A stretch of 64,000 nucleotides of DNA from Paraescarpia echinospica (GCA_020002185.1 CM034539.1:1110355-1174354); one strand, 5' to 3'. Positions 1 through 11,680 are shown, numbered from the stretch's first letter. Numbers and translations: made by a program. Notes: generated by a model not told the origin, from the letters alone.

Positions 1-3000
1 AACGATGGTAGACAACGATGGTAGACAACGATGGGAGACAACGATGGTAGACAACGATGGCAGACAACGATGATAGACAACGATGCTAGACAACGATGGG
101 AGACAACGATGATAGACAATGATGGTAGACAACGATGGTAGACAACGATGGGAGACAACGATGGTAGACAACGATGGCAGACAACGATGGCAGACAAAGA
201 TGGCAGACAACGACGGCAGACAACGATGGTAGACAACAATGATAGACAACGATGGGAGACAACGATGATAGACAACGATGATAGACAACGATGGCAGACA
301 ACGATGGTAGACAACGATGGCAGACAACGATGGTAGACGACGATGATAGACAACGATGGGAGACAACGATGATAGACAACGATGATAGACAACGATGGGA
401 GACAACGATGGTAGACAACGACGGCAGACAACGATGGTAGACGACGATGATAGACAACGATGGGAGACAACGATGATAGACAACGATGATAGACAACGAT
501 GGGAGACAACGATGGTAGACAACGATGATAGACAACGATGGGAGACAACGATGATAGACAACGATGGCAGACAACGATGGCAGACAACGATGGTAGACAA
601 CGATGGCAGACAACGATGGTAGACAACAATGATAGACAACGATGGGAGACAACGATGATAGACAACGATGATAGACAACGATGATAGACAACGATGGGAG
701 ACAACGATGATAGACAACGATGGCAGACAACGATGGTAGACAACGATGGTAGACAACGATGGCAGACAACGATGGTAGACGACGATGATAGACAACGATG
801 GGAGACAACGATGATAGACAACGATGATAGACAACGATGGGAGACAACGATGGTAGACAACGACGGCAGACAACGATGGTAGACGACGATGATAGACAAC
901 GATGGGAGACAACGATGATAGACAACGATGATAGACAACGATGGGAGACAACGATGGTAGACAACGATGGCAGACAACGATGGCAGACAAAGATGGCAGA
1001 CAACGACGGCAGACAACGATGGGAGACAACGATGATAGACAATGATGGTAGACAACGATGGTAGACAACGATGGGAGACAACGATGGTAGACAACGATGG
1101 CAGACAACGATGATAGACAACGATGATAGACAACGATGATAGACAATGATGGTAGACAACGATGGGAGACAATGATGGTAGACAACGATGGGAGACAACG
1201 ATGGTAGACAACGATGATAGACAATGATGGGAGACAACGATGGTAGACAACGATGATAGACAATGATGGGAGACAACGATGGTAGACAACGATGATAGAC
1301 AACGATGGTAGACAACGATGGTAGACAGCGATGGTAGACAACGATGATAGACAACAATGGGAGACAACGACGGTAGACAACGATGGGAGACAATGATGGT
1401 AGACAACGATGATAGACAACGATGGGAGACAACGATGGTAGACAACAATGGGAGACAATGATGGTAGACAACGATGATAGACAACGATGGGAGACAACGA
1501 TGGTAGACAACGATGGTAGACAACGATGGGAGACAACGACGGTAGACAACGATGGGAGACAATGATGGTAGACAACGATGATAGCCAACGATGGGAGACA
1601 ACGATGGTAGACAACGATGGGAGACAACGACGGTAGACAACGATGGGAGACAATGATGGTAGACAACGATGATAGACAATGATGGGAGACAATGATGATA
1701 GACAACGATGGTAGACAACGATGATAGACAACGATGGTAGACAACGATGGTAGACAGCGATGGTAGACAACGATGATAGACAATGATGGGAGACAATGAT
1801 GATAGCCAACGATGGTAGACAACGATGATAGACAACGATGGTAGACAACGATGGTAGACAGCGATGGTAGACAACGATGATAGACAACGATGGTAGACAA
1901 CGATGATAGACAACGATGGTAGACAACGACGATAGACAATGATGGGAGACAACGATGGTAGACAACGATGATAGACAACGATGGTAGACAACGATGGGAG
2001 ACAACGATGGGAGACAACGATGGTAGACAACGATGGTAGACAACGATGGTAGACAACGATGGTAGACAACGATGGTAGACAACGATGATAGACAATGATG
2101 ATAGACAACGATGGGAGACAACGATGGTAGACAACGATGATAGACAACGATGGTAGACAACGATGGTAGACAACGATGGGAGACAACGATGGTAGACAAC
2201 GATGATAGACAACGATGGTAGACAACGATGGTAGACAACAATGGGAGACAACGATGGTAGACAACGATGATAGACAATGATGGGAGACAACGATGGTAGA
2301 CAACGATGATAGACAATGATGGGAGACAACGATGGTAGACAACGATGATAGACAACGATGGTAGGCAACGATGGTAGACAGCGATGGTAGACAACGATGA
2401 TAGACAACAATGGGAGACAACGACGGTAGACAACGATGGGAGACAATGATGGTAGACAACGATGATAGACAACGATGGGAGACAACGATGGTAGACAACA
2501 ATGGGAGACAATGATGGTAGACAACGATGATAGACAACGATGGGAGACAACGATGGTAGACAACGATGGTAGACAACGATGGGAGACAACGACGGTAGAC
2601 AACGATGGGAGACAATGATGGTAGACAACGATGATAGCCAACGATGGGAGACAACGATGGTAGACAACGATGGGAGACAACGACGGTAGACAACGATGGG
2701 AGACAATGATGGTAGACAACGATGATAGACAATGATGGGAGACAATGATGATAGACAACGATGGTAGACAACGATGATAGACAACGATGGTAGACAACGA
2801 TGGTAGACAGCGATGGTAGACAACGATGATAGACAATGATGGGAGACAATGATGATAGCCAACGATGGTAGACAACGATGATAGACAACGATGGTAGACA
2901 ACGATGGTAGACAGCGATGGTAGACAACGATGATAGACAACGATGGTAGACAACGATGATAGACAACGATGGTAGACAACGACGATAGACAATGATGGGA

Positions 3001-3450
3001 GACAACGATGGTAGACAACGATGATAGACAACGATGGTAGACAACGATGGGAGACAACGATGGGAGACAACGATGGTAGACAACGATGGTAGACAACGAT
3101 GGTAGACAACGATGGTAGACAACGATGGTAGACAACGATGATAGACAATGATGATAGACAACGATGGGAGACAACGATGGTAGACAACGATGATAGACAA
3201 CGATGGTAGACAACGATGGTAGACAACGATGGGAGACAACGATGGTAGACAACGATGATAGACAACGATGGTAGACAACGATGGTAGACAACAATGGGAG
3301 ACAACGATGATAGACAACGATGATAGACAACGATGATAGCCAACGATGGGAGACAACGATGGTAGACAACGATGATAGACAACGATGGTAGACAACGATG
3401 GTAGACAACGATGGTAGGCAACGATGGTAGACAACGATGGGAGACAACGA
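1..3450. repeat. 13-bp minisatellite array (about 265 units) with 1053-bp higher-order duplication
   Basis: The unit gacaacgatggta (13 bp) repeats without interruption from the left edge, with variants at a few positions (ggta, gata, ggga, ggca; cgatg or tgatg). Because 13 is not a multiple of 3, three units make 39 bp, read as a 13-residue repeat in any frame without stops. The minus strand is therefore open for over 1100 codons, which I take as a by-product and not a protein. Marker variants recur exactly 1053 bp (81 units) apart: the gacagcg variant at 1324 reappears at 2377, with the same neighbours. This shows a segmental duplication inside the array. The array runs off the window, so its true length is unknown. 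It ends where unique sequence begins, near 3451. Confidence 0.97.
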
Positions 3451-3671
3451 TGGTCAACTACTTGCTGGTGCAGACAGAACACAGGGGAGCGTGCTCCATC
3501 GACGGCAGCGGTTCTTAACCTTTTTCGCGGCGACCCAAATTCAGGTCGCGGGACTTGCTTGCGGCTCATGGCTTCAAACATTTAACTTAACAAAATAAAT
3601 GATTATAAAATAAGTAATTAAACAATAAATATACATAAGATAAATACATTATAAATGAGAATATTTGTTAA

Positions 3672-3855
3672 AGTTGCTTACCGAACATATGTGAATAACC
3701 AAATGAACGCCGTTCTTTGGTTTATCGACGTAGAAAGAGGATATCCCGTGCATACTTTTCAGTTGTGCCAAGTCTAACGCTTTGGTAGTGGAGCATACCC
3801 GTTTCTTAATTTTTGAGATAATTTCACGGCCCACCGCTTTTGTGCAAAAATCTGC
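3672..3855 (-). other. exon-like open stretch inside the hAT-like element, unrecognised
   Basis: The minus strand is open for about 60 codons. It ends at a GTAAGC donor-like site near 3677 (tgttcg then gtaagc). The peptide contains the segments KALDLAQLKSMHGISSFYV and KNGVHLVIHIC. I do not recognise it as transposase or any named family. It may be a captured host exon, eroded transposase or chance. No convincing acceptor or partner exon is visible. Confidence 0.2.
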
Positions 3856-4335
3856 CGCCAGATCAAAATTTCAATGTTTAAGAAATAATTACTCATTGCC
3901 AGTCCATTTATACAGCCTAACCAACATTTCACGTTGAATATGTATCATGATTAATAAACTACATACCTTAAATTTGAAAAATTATCCGGTCACAGAGCGG
4001 TTCCATATTTTACATGCAACCATCTCGCGGCTGCTGCGCTAGGGTCTAGATACTCGTCTACCCTCAGTACATCATGAAAAGACATATCGCATGTTGTGAA
4101 TAATTACTTGGCAAACAAAGTCAAGGATGGCTGAAGGAGTCGGGAAATTGTAATATTTCCTTTGAATAACATGATATGATTGTAAGGAAGCTGACAATCA
4201 GATAATTAAGGTAGCGTATCTGGACACGCTGCCTAAAGCGGTATTTGTCAGTGCAACTGTACTTTAAAGATTTCGAAAAGGGAACTGATTTGTGCCCAAG
4301 GCGCATTTTCTGCAGCATTAGACGGAATTGGAATT

Positions 4336-5052
4336 GTCCACACCAGCTGCATGCGAGATAAACAGTTTACATCAAATGTCCACACCAGCTGCATGCGAGA
4401 TGAACAGTTTACACCAAATGTCCACACCAGCTGCATGCGAGATGAGCAGTTTACACCAAATGTCCACACCAGCTGCATGCGAGATGAACAGTTTACACCA
4501 AATGTCCACACCAGCTGCATGCGAGATGAACAGTTTACATCAAATGTCCACAACAGCTGCATGCGAGATGAACAGTTTACATCAAATGTCCACACCAGCT
4601 GCATGCGAGATGAACAGTTTACACCAAATGTCCACACCAGCTGCATACGAGATGAACAGTTTACACCAAACGTCCACACCAGCTGCATGCGAGATGAACA
4701 GTTTACATCAAATGTCCAAACCAGCTGCATGCGAGATGAACAGTTTACACCAAATGTCCACACCAGCTGCATGCGAGATGAACATTTTACACCAAATGTC
4801 CACACCAGCTGCATGCGAGATGAACAGTTTACACCAAATGTCCACACCAGCTGCATGCGAGATGAACAGTTTACATCAAATGTCCACACCAGCTGCATGC
4901 GAGATGAACAGTTTACACCAAATGTCCACACCAGCTGCATGCGAGATGAACATTTTACACCAAATGTCCACACCAGCTGCATGCGAGATGAACAGTTTAC
5001 ACCAAATGTCCACACCAGCTGCATGCGAGATGAACATTTTACACCAAATGTC
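4336..5052. repeat. 42-bp minisatellite inside the hAT-like element (17 copies)
   Basis: Seventeen near-identical 42-bp units, each containing tccacaccagctgcatgcga and then gatgaacagtttacac. Variants are mostly single substitutions (cagttt or cattt; catcaa or caccaa). The unit is a multiple of three and lacks stops in several frames, so three overlapping frames on both strands are open for 235-284 codons. This comes from the repeat and is not evidence for a gene. Confidence 0.95.
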
Positions 5053-5406
5053 GAGTGAAATAAAAATTGCTGTGTGAGATATTCAGTATATTTCAGTAAC
5101 ACAGCATTTCAAATTTATGCAACATTCAACTGGCATCAATTGTTTGTTTCGCATAGATTAGGTACCGTGAGCAAACAAGCGGGACAAAAAAGAAAATTCG
5201 GACAGTCATTGGAGACCCTTGGCGACCCACTCAAAATAGCTTGGCGATCCAATTTTGGGTCGCGACCCAGGGGTTAAGAACCGCCGATCTGCGGAAAATC
5301 AATTGGGAGTTCTGTGAACCTCGAAGTGAGATTGGTCCAGGTAATCTCGCATTAGCATTCAATATATTAAACACATGTCGAGTTTTCCAAAATCGCGGAC
5401 ATACGG

Positions 5407-5772
5407 GTGTTCGACTGTGCGTGCGTGTGTGCGTGTGTGCATACGTACACATACACGCGCTCACACACGCACGCACGCACACACGTACTTACGTTCTTAT
5501 GGACCTACAAACGTATACACATAGATACACATACACACGTGCATACGTACATGACTGCGTGTACTCACGTGTGTGCATATGTGCGTATATGTGTTTGTGT
5601 TAATATATGTATGTGTATGTATGTGTAAGTATGTGTATGTATATGTATGTATGTGTATGTATGTGTATGTATGTGTATGTATGTGTATGTATGTGTATAT
5701 ATGTGTGTATGTCCGTCCGTCCATATCTCTGTCTCTGTCTGTCTGTCTGTCTGTCTGTCTGTCGGTCGGTCG

Positions 5773-5832
<60 letters not shown>

Positions 5833-5905
5833 GCCTGTCTGCATGTATGCATGTATGCATGTATGCAGGTATGCAGGTATGCAGGTACGCATGTATTCAT
5901 ATATT
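5407..5905. repeat. compound microsatellites (GTGC/CACA, ATGTGTATGT, TGTC)
   Basis: Alternating GT/AC-rich DNA (5407-5590) is followed by a TATGTGTATG-type repeat (5590-5712), then a TGTC tetranucleotide run with a short TCGG interruption (5725-5845), then a TGCATGTA-like tail. Several overlapping frames are open only because the tetranucleotide lacks stops (low-complexity VCLSVCLS or DRQTDRQT). Confidence 0.95.
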
Positions 5906-5930
5906 CATATATGTAATAATTAATTATGTA

Positions 5931-6760
5931 GTCGGTGGCGACCTACAAAGTGCTCGGGTCAGTAGCGATCTACCCTGTCCTCGGGTCGGTGGCGACCTAC
6001 CTAGTGCTCGAATCAGTGGCGATCTACCCAGTGCCCGGGTTGGTGGCGACCTACCAAGTGCTCGGGTCAGTGGCGACCTACCAAGTGCTCGAATCAGTGG
6101 CGACCTACCCAGTGCTCGGGTCGGTGGCGACCTACCAAGTGCTCGGGTCAGTGGCGACCTACCCTGTGCTCGGGTCGGTGGCGACCTACCCAGTGCTGGG
6201 GTCAGTGGTGACCTACCCAATGCTGGAGTCGGTGGCGACCTACCATGTGCTCGGGTCAGTGGCGACCTACCTAATGCTCGAATAAGTGGCGACCTACCTA
6301 ATGCTCGAATCAGTGGCGACCTACCCAGTGCTCGGGTCAGTGGCGACCTACCAAGGGCTCGGGTCAGTGGCGACCTACCCAGTGTTGGGGACGGTGATGA
6401 ACTATCCAGTGCTGGGGTCGGTTGCGACCTACTCTGCGCTCGAATCAGTGGCGACCTACCCAGTGCTTGGGTCAATGGCGATATACCAAGTGCTCGGGTC
6501 AGCGGCGACCTACCCAGTGCTGGGGGCAGTGACGACCTACCCGGTGCTGGGGGCGGTGACAACCTACCCAGTGCTCGGGTCGGTGGCGACCTACCCAGTG
6601 CCGGAGGCGGTGACTACCTACCCGGTGCTGGGGGCGGTGGCGACCTACCAAATGCTCGGGTCAGTGGCGAACTACCCAGTGCTGGGGGCGGTGACAACCT
6701 ACCCAGTGCTGGGGGCGGTGACAACCTACCCAGTGCTCGGGTCGGTGGCGATGCCGCGGG
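5931..6760. repeat. 27-bp minisatellite (about 31 copies)
   Basis: Tandem 27-bp units built around ggtggcgacctacccagtgc followed by tcggg. The first base pairs alternate between gtcggtgg and gtcagtgg variants, giving a loose two-unit alternation. The later copies shift to tgggggcggtgac. In frame this reads as a 9-residue repeat (GDLPSARVS or GDLPSARVG) on the plus strand, and all frames on both strands are largely open. No signal peptide, splice site or flanking coding sequence supports translation. Confidence 0.95.
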
Positions 6761-6769
6761 GCAGTAGCA

Positions 6770-7580
6770 GACCAGAGCTGATGATGATTTTACGGTATCT
6801 GCCTTCATAGTCTGCTACCTCGATGGTCAGCCTCACTTCGTCCGTCCAGTATAGAAGTTTGGCCACCCAGTCAACGGTCAGGCAGTTTACAACGCCAACA
6901 TCTGCTAACGTAACGTGGTGTATTCATCGCAACATAATAAGTTAGCAACCAGCGAATAATTCATTCAGAGGGAGAAGCGGTATTGCTTTGGCCATATGAT
7001 TTACACTGAACGAAGACAGAGAGGATTAAGTTAAAATGATTTATTCACGCAGAAGGTCGGCCTGGGTGGCAGCGGTGTTACTTTATGAATGGGCCCCCTA
7101 CTTTCTAATAAGTAAGGGCGTCAACTTCAGTCATTCAGTTACTATAAGTGAAGTTGTTTAAATTACTGACCTATTGTACGTACAAACTAAATTAGAAAAT
7201 GTTATGTAATAAAATTTTAATCAGATACATCAAACATGATAACGTTGACAAACACGTCTACAGAAGTTGTACGTATTCGACTATTGGCGAATTACTGTTT
7301 TAGAAAATACAATAAAGACATTGTTAATATAGTCTCTCTAGATAGCGTGTTCAGATAAGAATCTGGAGAGGAATAGTTAAAGTGGGTAGACACATGAAGC
7401 CAGTGGCGGGAGAACAACTAACGAAGAAAGCAGATGTCCGGAAAGTGGAAGGTAAAAAGAGACAACTACGTTTTCAATCAAGTATTTTTTAGCAACTGAG
7501 AATATCCATTTGTATATTGCCTCCTCTAGCTCCTGTATTCCCACCCTAATTGCACTGTCGCTCCTCAACTCTCTCCTTCC
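6770..7580. other. no gene seen
   Basis: Mixed-composition DNA between the 27-bp array and the CT tract. I find no domain-bearing open frame, tRNA-like sequence or terminal inverted repeat. A further exon of the gene contributing the exon at 7808-7940 could lie here, but none is visible. Confidence 0.5.
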
Positions 7581-7584
7581 TCAC

Positions 7585-7599
7585 TCTCTCTCCCTCACC

Positions 7600-7659
<60 letters not shown>

Positions 7660-7800
7660 CATCTCCAACTCCATCTCCCTCTCTCCCCCTCTCTTTCTCT
7701 CTCTCGCTTTCTCCCTCTCTCCATATATTTCCCTCCTCCTCTCTCTGCTACTCCCCTTCTCTCTCCATACATCCCCTTCTTCCCCCCTTCTCTCCTGAAA
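7585..7800. repeat. CT-rich microsatellite
   Basis: Imperfect (CT)n grading into CCCTCT, CTCCAT and CCCCTT. It lies immediately 3' (on the minus strand) of the splice donor of the LDL-receptor class B exon, so it reads as a GA-rich start of that intron. Confidence 0.93.
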
Positions 7801-7807
7801 TCCCTAC

Positions 7808-7940
7808 CTGTAATGATGTTCCGACCGACGCCATTGTGTAGATTCGTTCGACCAATTCGTTGGTGTTTGCGAGCGACGTCAGAAAAAAACAGAACATTTT
7901 CTCGCACGTCGATAGCGAGTCCAACGACATGGTACAAATC
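7808..7940 (-). CDS. single internal exon encoding an LDL-receptor class B (YWTD-type) repeat
   Basis: The minus-strand exon of 133 bp is bounded by an acceptor (tttcttgttggtag before GATTTG) and a donor (ATTACAG before GTAGGG). It starts in phase 0 and ends in phase 1. The 44 codons read DLYHVVGLAIDVRE, then NVLFFSDVARK, then IGRTNLHNGVG and NIIT. This matches the LDL-receptor class B repeat pattern: a small hydrophobic beta strand, a GLA-hD core, an L-F/Y-W/F-SD block equivalent to YWTD, then an I-R-NL-G strand. Such repeats form six-bladed propellers in LRP/LDL-receptor, nidogen and related extracellular proteins. No neighbouring exon is visible within several kilobases. It is either one exon of a long-intron receptor gene or an isolated copy. 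The splice sites and uninterrupted frame favour a functional exon. Confidence 0.6.
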
Positions 7941-8100
7941 CTACCAACAAGAAAGTCGATTAGGACAGTAAGGATGCAGGGACGCAACGCAGAGTATAGG
8001 CCTGACGATACAACTGCAATAATTAAATTGTCAATCTAGTTCACGTCATGTTCTCCGCTTGCACAGACACAACCTACAACTTACAGCTCTAAACAACGCC

Positions 8101-8262
8101 TGGACAACGGGAAAGAGGCTGGCCACTGGGCACCTGGAGAAGAACTATAGAAGAAGAAATGAACCTGGCAAGGAAGACCTGGCACGAACTGAGCTGTCTC
8201 GCCCAAGACACTTCTGGCTGGAGGATATTTGTTGAAGCCTTATACTCCAGTCGGAGCAAAGA
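8101..8262 (+). pseudogene. 3' end fragment of an RTE-like LINE (C-terminal tail of the pol protein)
   Basis: The translated remnants in two frames resemble the C-terminal tail of this LINE type. A GKR block is followed by KTWHELSCLAQDTSGWR and a FVEAL-SSR-KE end. The layout parallels the tail of the longer copy downstream (GRPKETWRR, then W-Q-KLA-DRQHWRSLV-ALC at about 10560-10690). It lies immediately upstream of an endonuclease-domain fragment in the same orientation. A C-terminal end therefore precedes an N-terminal domain, and these must be two separate element copies. Confidence 0.5.
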
Positions 8263-8280
8263 GCATACGAGAGGAAGGAA

Positions 8281-10704
8281 GGATTTCACAACTACTACAC
8301 CTCGGCATGATGCACTCATGGTGGTGAGAGAAATCAACGCAATAATTGGAGAGGGAAACCCAGGAAGAGAAAGGGCCAAGGGCACCCAGGGCTTTGGACG
8401 CATGAATAACAACGACGAGAGACTCTCGGATCTATGTGTAGAAAATAACTTAGTCATAGTTGGAACACTATTCAAGCACATAACCATTCACAAGACCACT
8501 TGGAGGTCTCCATATAACAGTACTGTCAGCCAGATCGATCATGTGGTAATAATCACCAGAAGTGGAGATGATCACTGAAGGATGTCAGAGCAAGACGTAG
8601 AGCCGATGTGGGGAGCGGTCATGTGCTAGTAGTGACAACGCTGTCCTTGAAGCTAAGGAAGGCAAGCAGAGGAGACGAGAGACAGCGGCGATTTGAGGAA
8701 AGTTAAAGAACATTAACACAGGGAAAGCTTTCCAGCTGGACTTGCAAAAGCGCTTTTGCATACTCCAAGAGGAACAAGAATTGAGCATCGACAGTTTCAA
8801 TCAGGCATTGACAGAAACAAGCAAGACAATTTTAGGGTACAGAAGAAAAAGTAAAGAGGAATGGATCAAACCAGACACATGGACAACAATCGATGAAAGA
8901 CAAACACCAACAAAAGAAGCTAAATTATGCCAAATCGCAACGACTGAAGGCACAGCTACAGACTAGATACTCAGAACTGGACAAAAAAGTGAAAAGGAAG
9001 ACGAAAGCAGACAAGAGAGCCTTCATCGAAAATCTGGCGGACGAAGCAGAAACAGCGACAGACACAGAACATGGCCGCACTGTACAAGATAACCAAGACA
9101 CTGACTGGCGGTTTTCAAAATAACGACGTCCCAGTGAAAGATGTAACTGGAAGTGCTGTCATTGGTGCAGCAGAACAGATTCAAAGATGGAAAACACACT
9201 TCGAGACCATCCTCAACAAAGAAGCATCAAGCAATCAAGCAGACATTTCAGAAAGCGAAGAGGACCTGCAGATCAACACAGACCCACCATCCGCTGAAGA
9301 AGTAGGGAAAGCTAACAAGACCATGAAGACAGGGAAAGCACCGGGGGAAGACGGTGTGAGTGCAAAGATGCTGAAGGCTGGAGGAGAGGTCATCGCTGGA
9401 GCCTTGACATAGATCTTCGAAGGTATATGGGAGGCGGAGGAAATACCTGGTAACTGGAAAACGGGGCTGATTGTTAAATTATCTAAGAAAGGAGACCTTA
9501 GCCATTGCAACAACTGGAGAGGGATCACTCTTTTGTCCATCAGTAATAACGTTTTCAGTAGGGTAATCCTTGACAGAATTGCAGCAGCCCTTGACCTACA
9601 GTTGCGCAAAGAACAGGCAGGGTTTAGGAAAGGAAGATCTTGTGGGATCATATTTTTACACTTAGGCAGATCCTACAACAGTGCCAGGGTTGGAACACTC
9701 CAGTCTATGCAAACTTCATCGATTTTAAAAAGGCTTTCGACAGTACTCACAGAGATTCTCTCTGGCGTATACTCCGGCATTTTGGAATCCCTCCAAAGAT
9801 TGTGAGCATAATCAAACTGCATTATGGCAAATTTAGGTCCAAGGTCATCTGCGGCCAATACCTGACAGAAGATTTTGAAATCAAAACCAGAGTGAAACAA
9901 GGATGTATGTTATCCCCTTCCCTCTTCCGCCTTGGGATCGACTGGGTCATGAAAGAAACAACACTAGCAGAGACAAGTGGCATCAAGTGGACCTTCACAG
10001 ATTCACTACGTGATTTATACTTTGCAGATAACATATCTCTCTTGTTGCACCGGTTCGGAGACATCCAAAGAAAAAGTGACGATCTTGCCAGAAATGCTCG
10101 GAAAATAGGGGTAAAGATGAACACCAACAAAACAACAGCCAAACAGCAGACCCATTCACAATTGGAGGAAGAAATATTGAAGAAGTGACCGAGTTCACCT
10201 ACCTTGGGGCCAATGTGACAACAGATGGAAACTCGGAGTCTGAGGTCAAGGCAAGGATCAGCAAGGCAAGAGGGGCATCATATCCTGAGTGGGCTGTTAT
10301 ATGCGGCGGAATCATGGAAGGTCACCAAAGGCATATGCCAGATGCTGGAAGTGTTTCAAAACAAGCGTCTCGGGAGGATTCTACGAATATACTGGCCAAA
10401 TAAAATCTCTAACACGGAACTCCACGAAAGGACAGGCATGCAGCCCATCTCTCTTGAAGTTAAACGCCGCAGATGGTGATGGATCGGACACGTCTGCAGA
10501 ATGCCGCTGACATCCATTCCAAGAGTGGCCATGCTCTGGACCCCTGGTGGCAAGAGAGCGAGGGGGAGACCCAAGGAGACATGGAGGAGATCAGTGGAGC
10601 GGAAAATGAAGACACTCGGGTGGAGCTGGGGCCAAGTAACGAAGCTGGCAGCAGACAGACAACATTGGCGTTCTTTGGTGTCGGCCTTATGTGTGATTAA
10701 GTAA
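8281..10704 (+). pseudogene. decayed RTE-like non-LTR retrotransposon (endonuclease and reverse transcriptase)
   Basis: Coding remains run across all three plus frames with several frameshifts and stops. The endonuclease (EEP/APE-like) part shows NNLVIVGTLFKH, KTTW-SP and SQIDHV at about 8440-8545. It then shows DVRARRRADVGSGH, where the family normally has SDH, so the catalytic Asp is lost. Reverse transcriptase starts near 9330: APGEDGVSAKML, NWRGITLL, EQAGFRKGRSC, the motif A block FIDFKKAFDS (about 9718), the motif B block KQGCMLSP, and motif C as FADN instead of FADD (about 10022). The C-terminal tail carries GRPKETWRR and DRQHWRSLV and ends at 10704. The overall order fits the RTE clade, though I cannot separate it from close relatives. 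Loss of catalytic residues and many frame breaks mean it is inactive. Confidence 0.85.
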
Positions 10705-10831
10705 GTTAAGTCCAGCGTAATGTTTTAGCGTTTCCTTATTCTGATGTTTCACTTTGGACGTCCTTTTACATGATAGTTGCCTAATATCGATTGTTGTTTG
10801 TTGTGCTACTGATCTGATGGTTCTGATAGTT

Positions 10832-11075
10832 CGGGAGCGCGGCTAGTGTAGTGGTTAGCACACCCGCTTAGCATGCCAGCGTTCTCAGTTCGAAACCCGG
10901 ACCGGGCAGGCATGATATTTGGTGTAAAAACCTGGCTCTCAACATCGAGGACTGTGTATCGGTCGTGGCTCGGAGATCACGTTAACGTCGGTCCCGCCTC
11001 AATTTGGGACTTAAAAGAACCACTGAGGACGACAAGCATCCTGGCAGTGACCATCCTCAGTGCCAACATATAAAG
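10832..11075 (+). mobile_element. tRNA-derived SINE
   Basis: The 5' part looks like a tRNA promoter. An A-box-like TAGTGTAGTGG lies at 10844-10854 and a B-box-like AGTTCGAAACC at 10887-10897, 32 bp apart. Between them sits GCTTAGCATGC, which resembles an anticodon arm. After the tRNA-like head comes about 170 bp of unrelated sequence, as in a SINE body. The 3' boundary (near 11075) and target-site duplications are not clear. Acceptor-stem pairing is too poor for a functional tRNA gene. Confidence 0.6.
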
Positions 11076-11079
11076 GTCA

Positions 11080-11680
11080 GTTTGGCTATAATGTTCTGAA
11101 AAAGACTGACTAGTTGAATGAGACCTCATAAGACCATTACATTGTAACCACAATAATACAAACTAGTCAGTTAATAGAACATTGCCGATCACTGGGAAGA
11201 ACTAGGAAACTAGGGATGATGATGTTAAAGGCGATATTGAAGTAAATCAATATTAATAAACATGAAAAAACTGACCTGATGTAGGAACACGCTGGTTTTA
11301 TTTTCTGCTGTTGAAATCTTAAGAATATGAGTTCCGTTGCTTGTGAATAAAGTATCTGAAAACACGAAAAGAAACTTGAGATATACATTCAATAATACGA
11401 ACCAGACCAATAAGGGAAGTTATAGAGACACAATCGTCCATGAAACTATAAGTCGATGTAATGTATATGCATCTATGTAAGTCAAATACAAGTCATATTC
11501 ATCAAAAGCACAGAAGTATGAGGCGTCTGCGAATAAAATATATATTTTAAATGTCGCGTGTAGCTGTTGGGAAGATAAGTTCGACTGATGTATCAGAATT
11601 GGGATTCATAAGCATAATAAAATAAAAAATATATAAATGAGAGTAGGCCCTACAACACCAGAGATACATTCATATTTATT
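11080..11680. other. no gene seen
   Basis: AT-rich DNA with no recognisable coding, RNA or repeat structure. Two minus-strand frames of 61-73 codons here have no domain features. Confidence 0.5.

Larger units (their letters stand above)
3506..5286. mobile_element. non-autonomous hAT-like DNA transposon
   Basis: The left end starts cagcggttcttaacc at 3506. The right end, read on the other strand from 5286, starts cggcggttcttaacc, matching at 14 of 15 positions. Both ends continue into a GGGTCGCGACCC-like subterminal motif. The flanking octamers atcgacgg (3498-3505) and atctgcgg (5287-5294) match at 6 of 8 bases, as expected for an old 8-bp target-site duplication. CAG-rich termini with a GGTTCTTAACC core and 8-bp duplications are typical of the hAT superfamily. 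No transposase is recognisable inside. The interior holds about 800 bp of unique AT-rich DNA and a 17-copy 42-bp minisatellite, so the element would depend on a transposase supplied elsewhere. Confidence 0.75.

Noticed and set aside
86..3457. 1123-codon minus-strand open frame
   Set aside because: It is a translation of the 13-bp repeat, whose unit has no stop on that strand. There is no unique coding sequence, splice site or non-repeat domain.
4248..5102. Open frames of 235-284 codons on both strands
   Set aside because: All come from the 42-bp unit, which is a multiple of three and stop-free in several frames.
5607..6767. 386-codon plus-strand frame with GDLPSARVS repeats
   Set aside because: It starts in a TGTC/TATG microsatellite and continues in the 27-bp array. 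The opposite strand is equally open.
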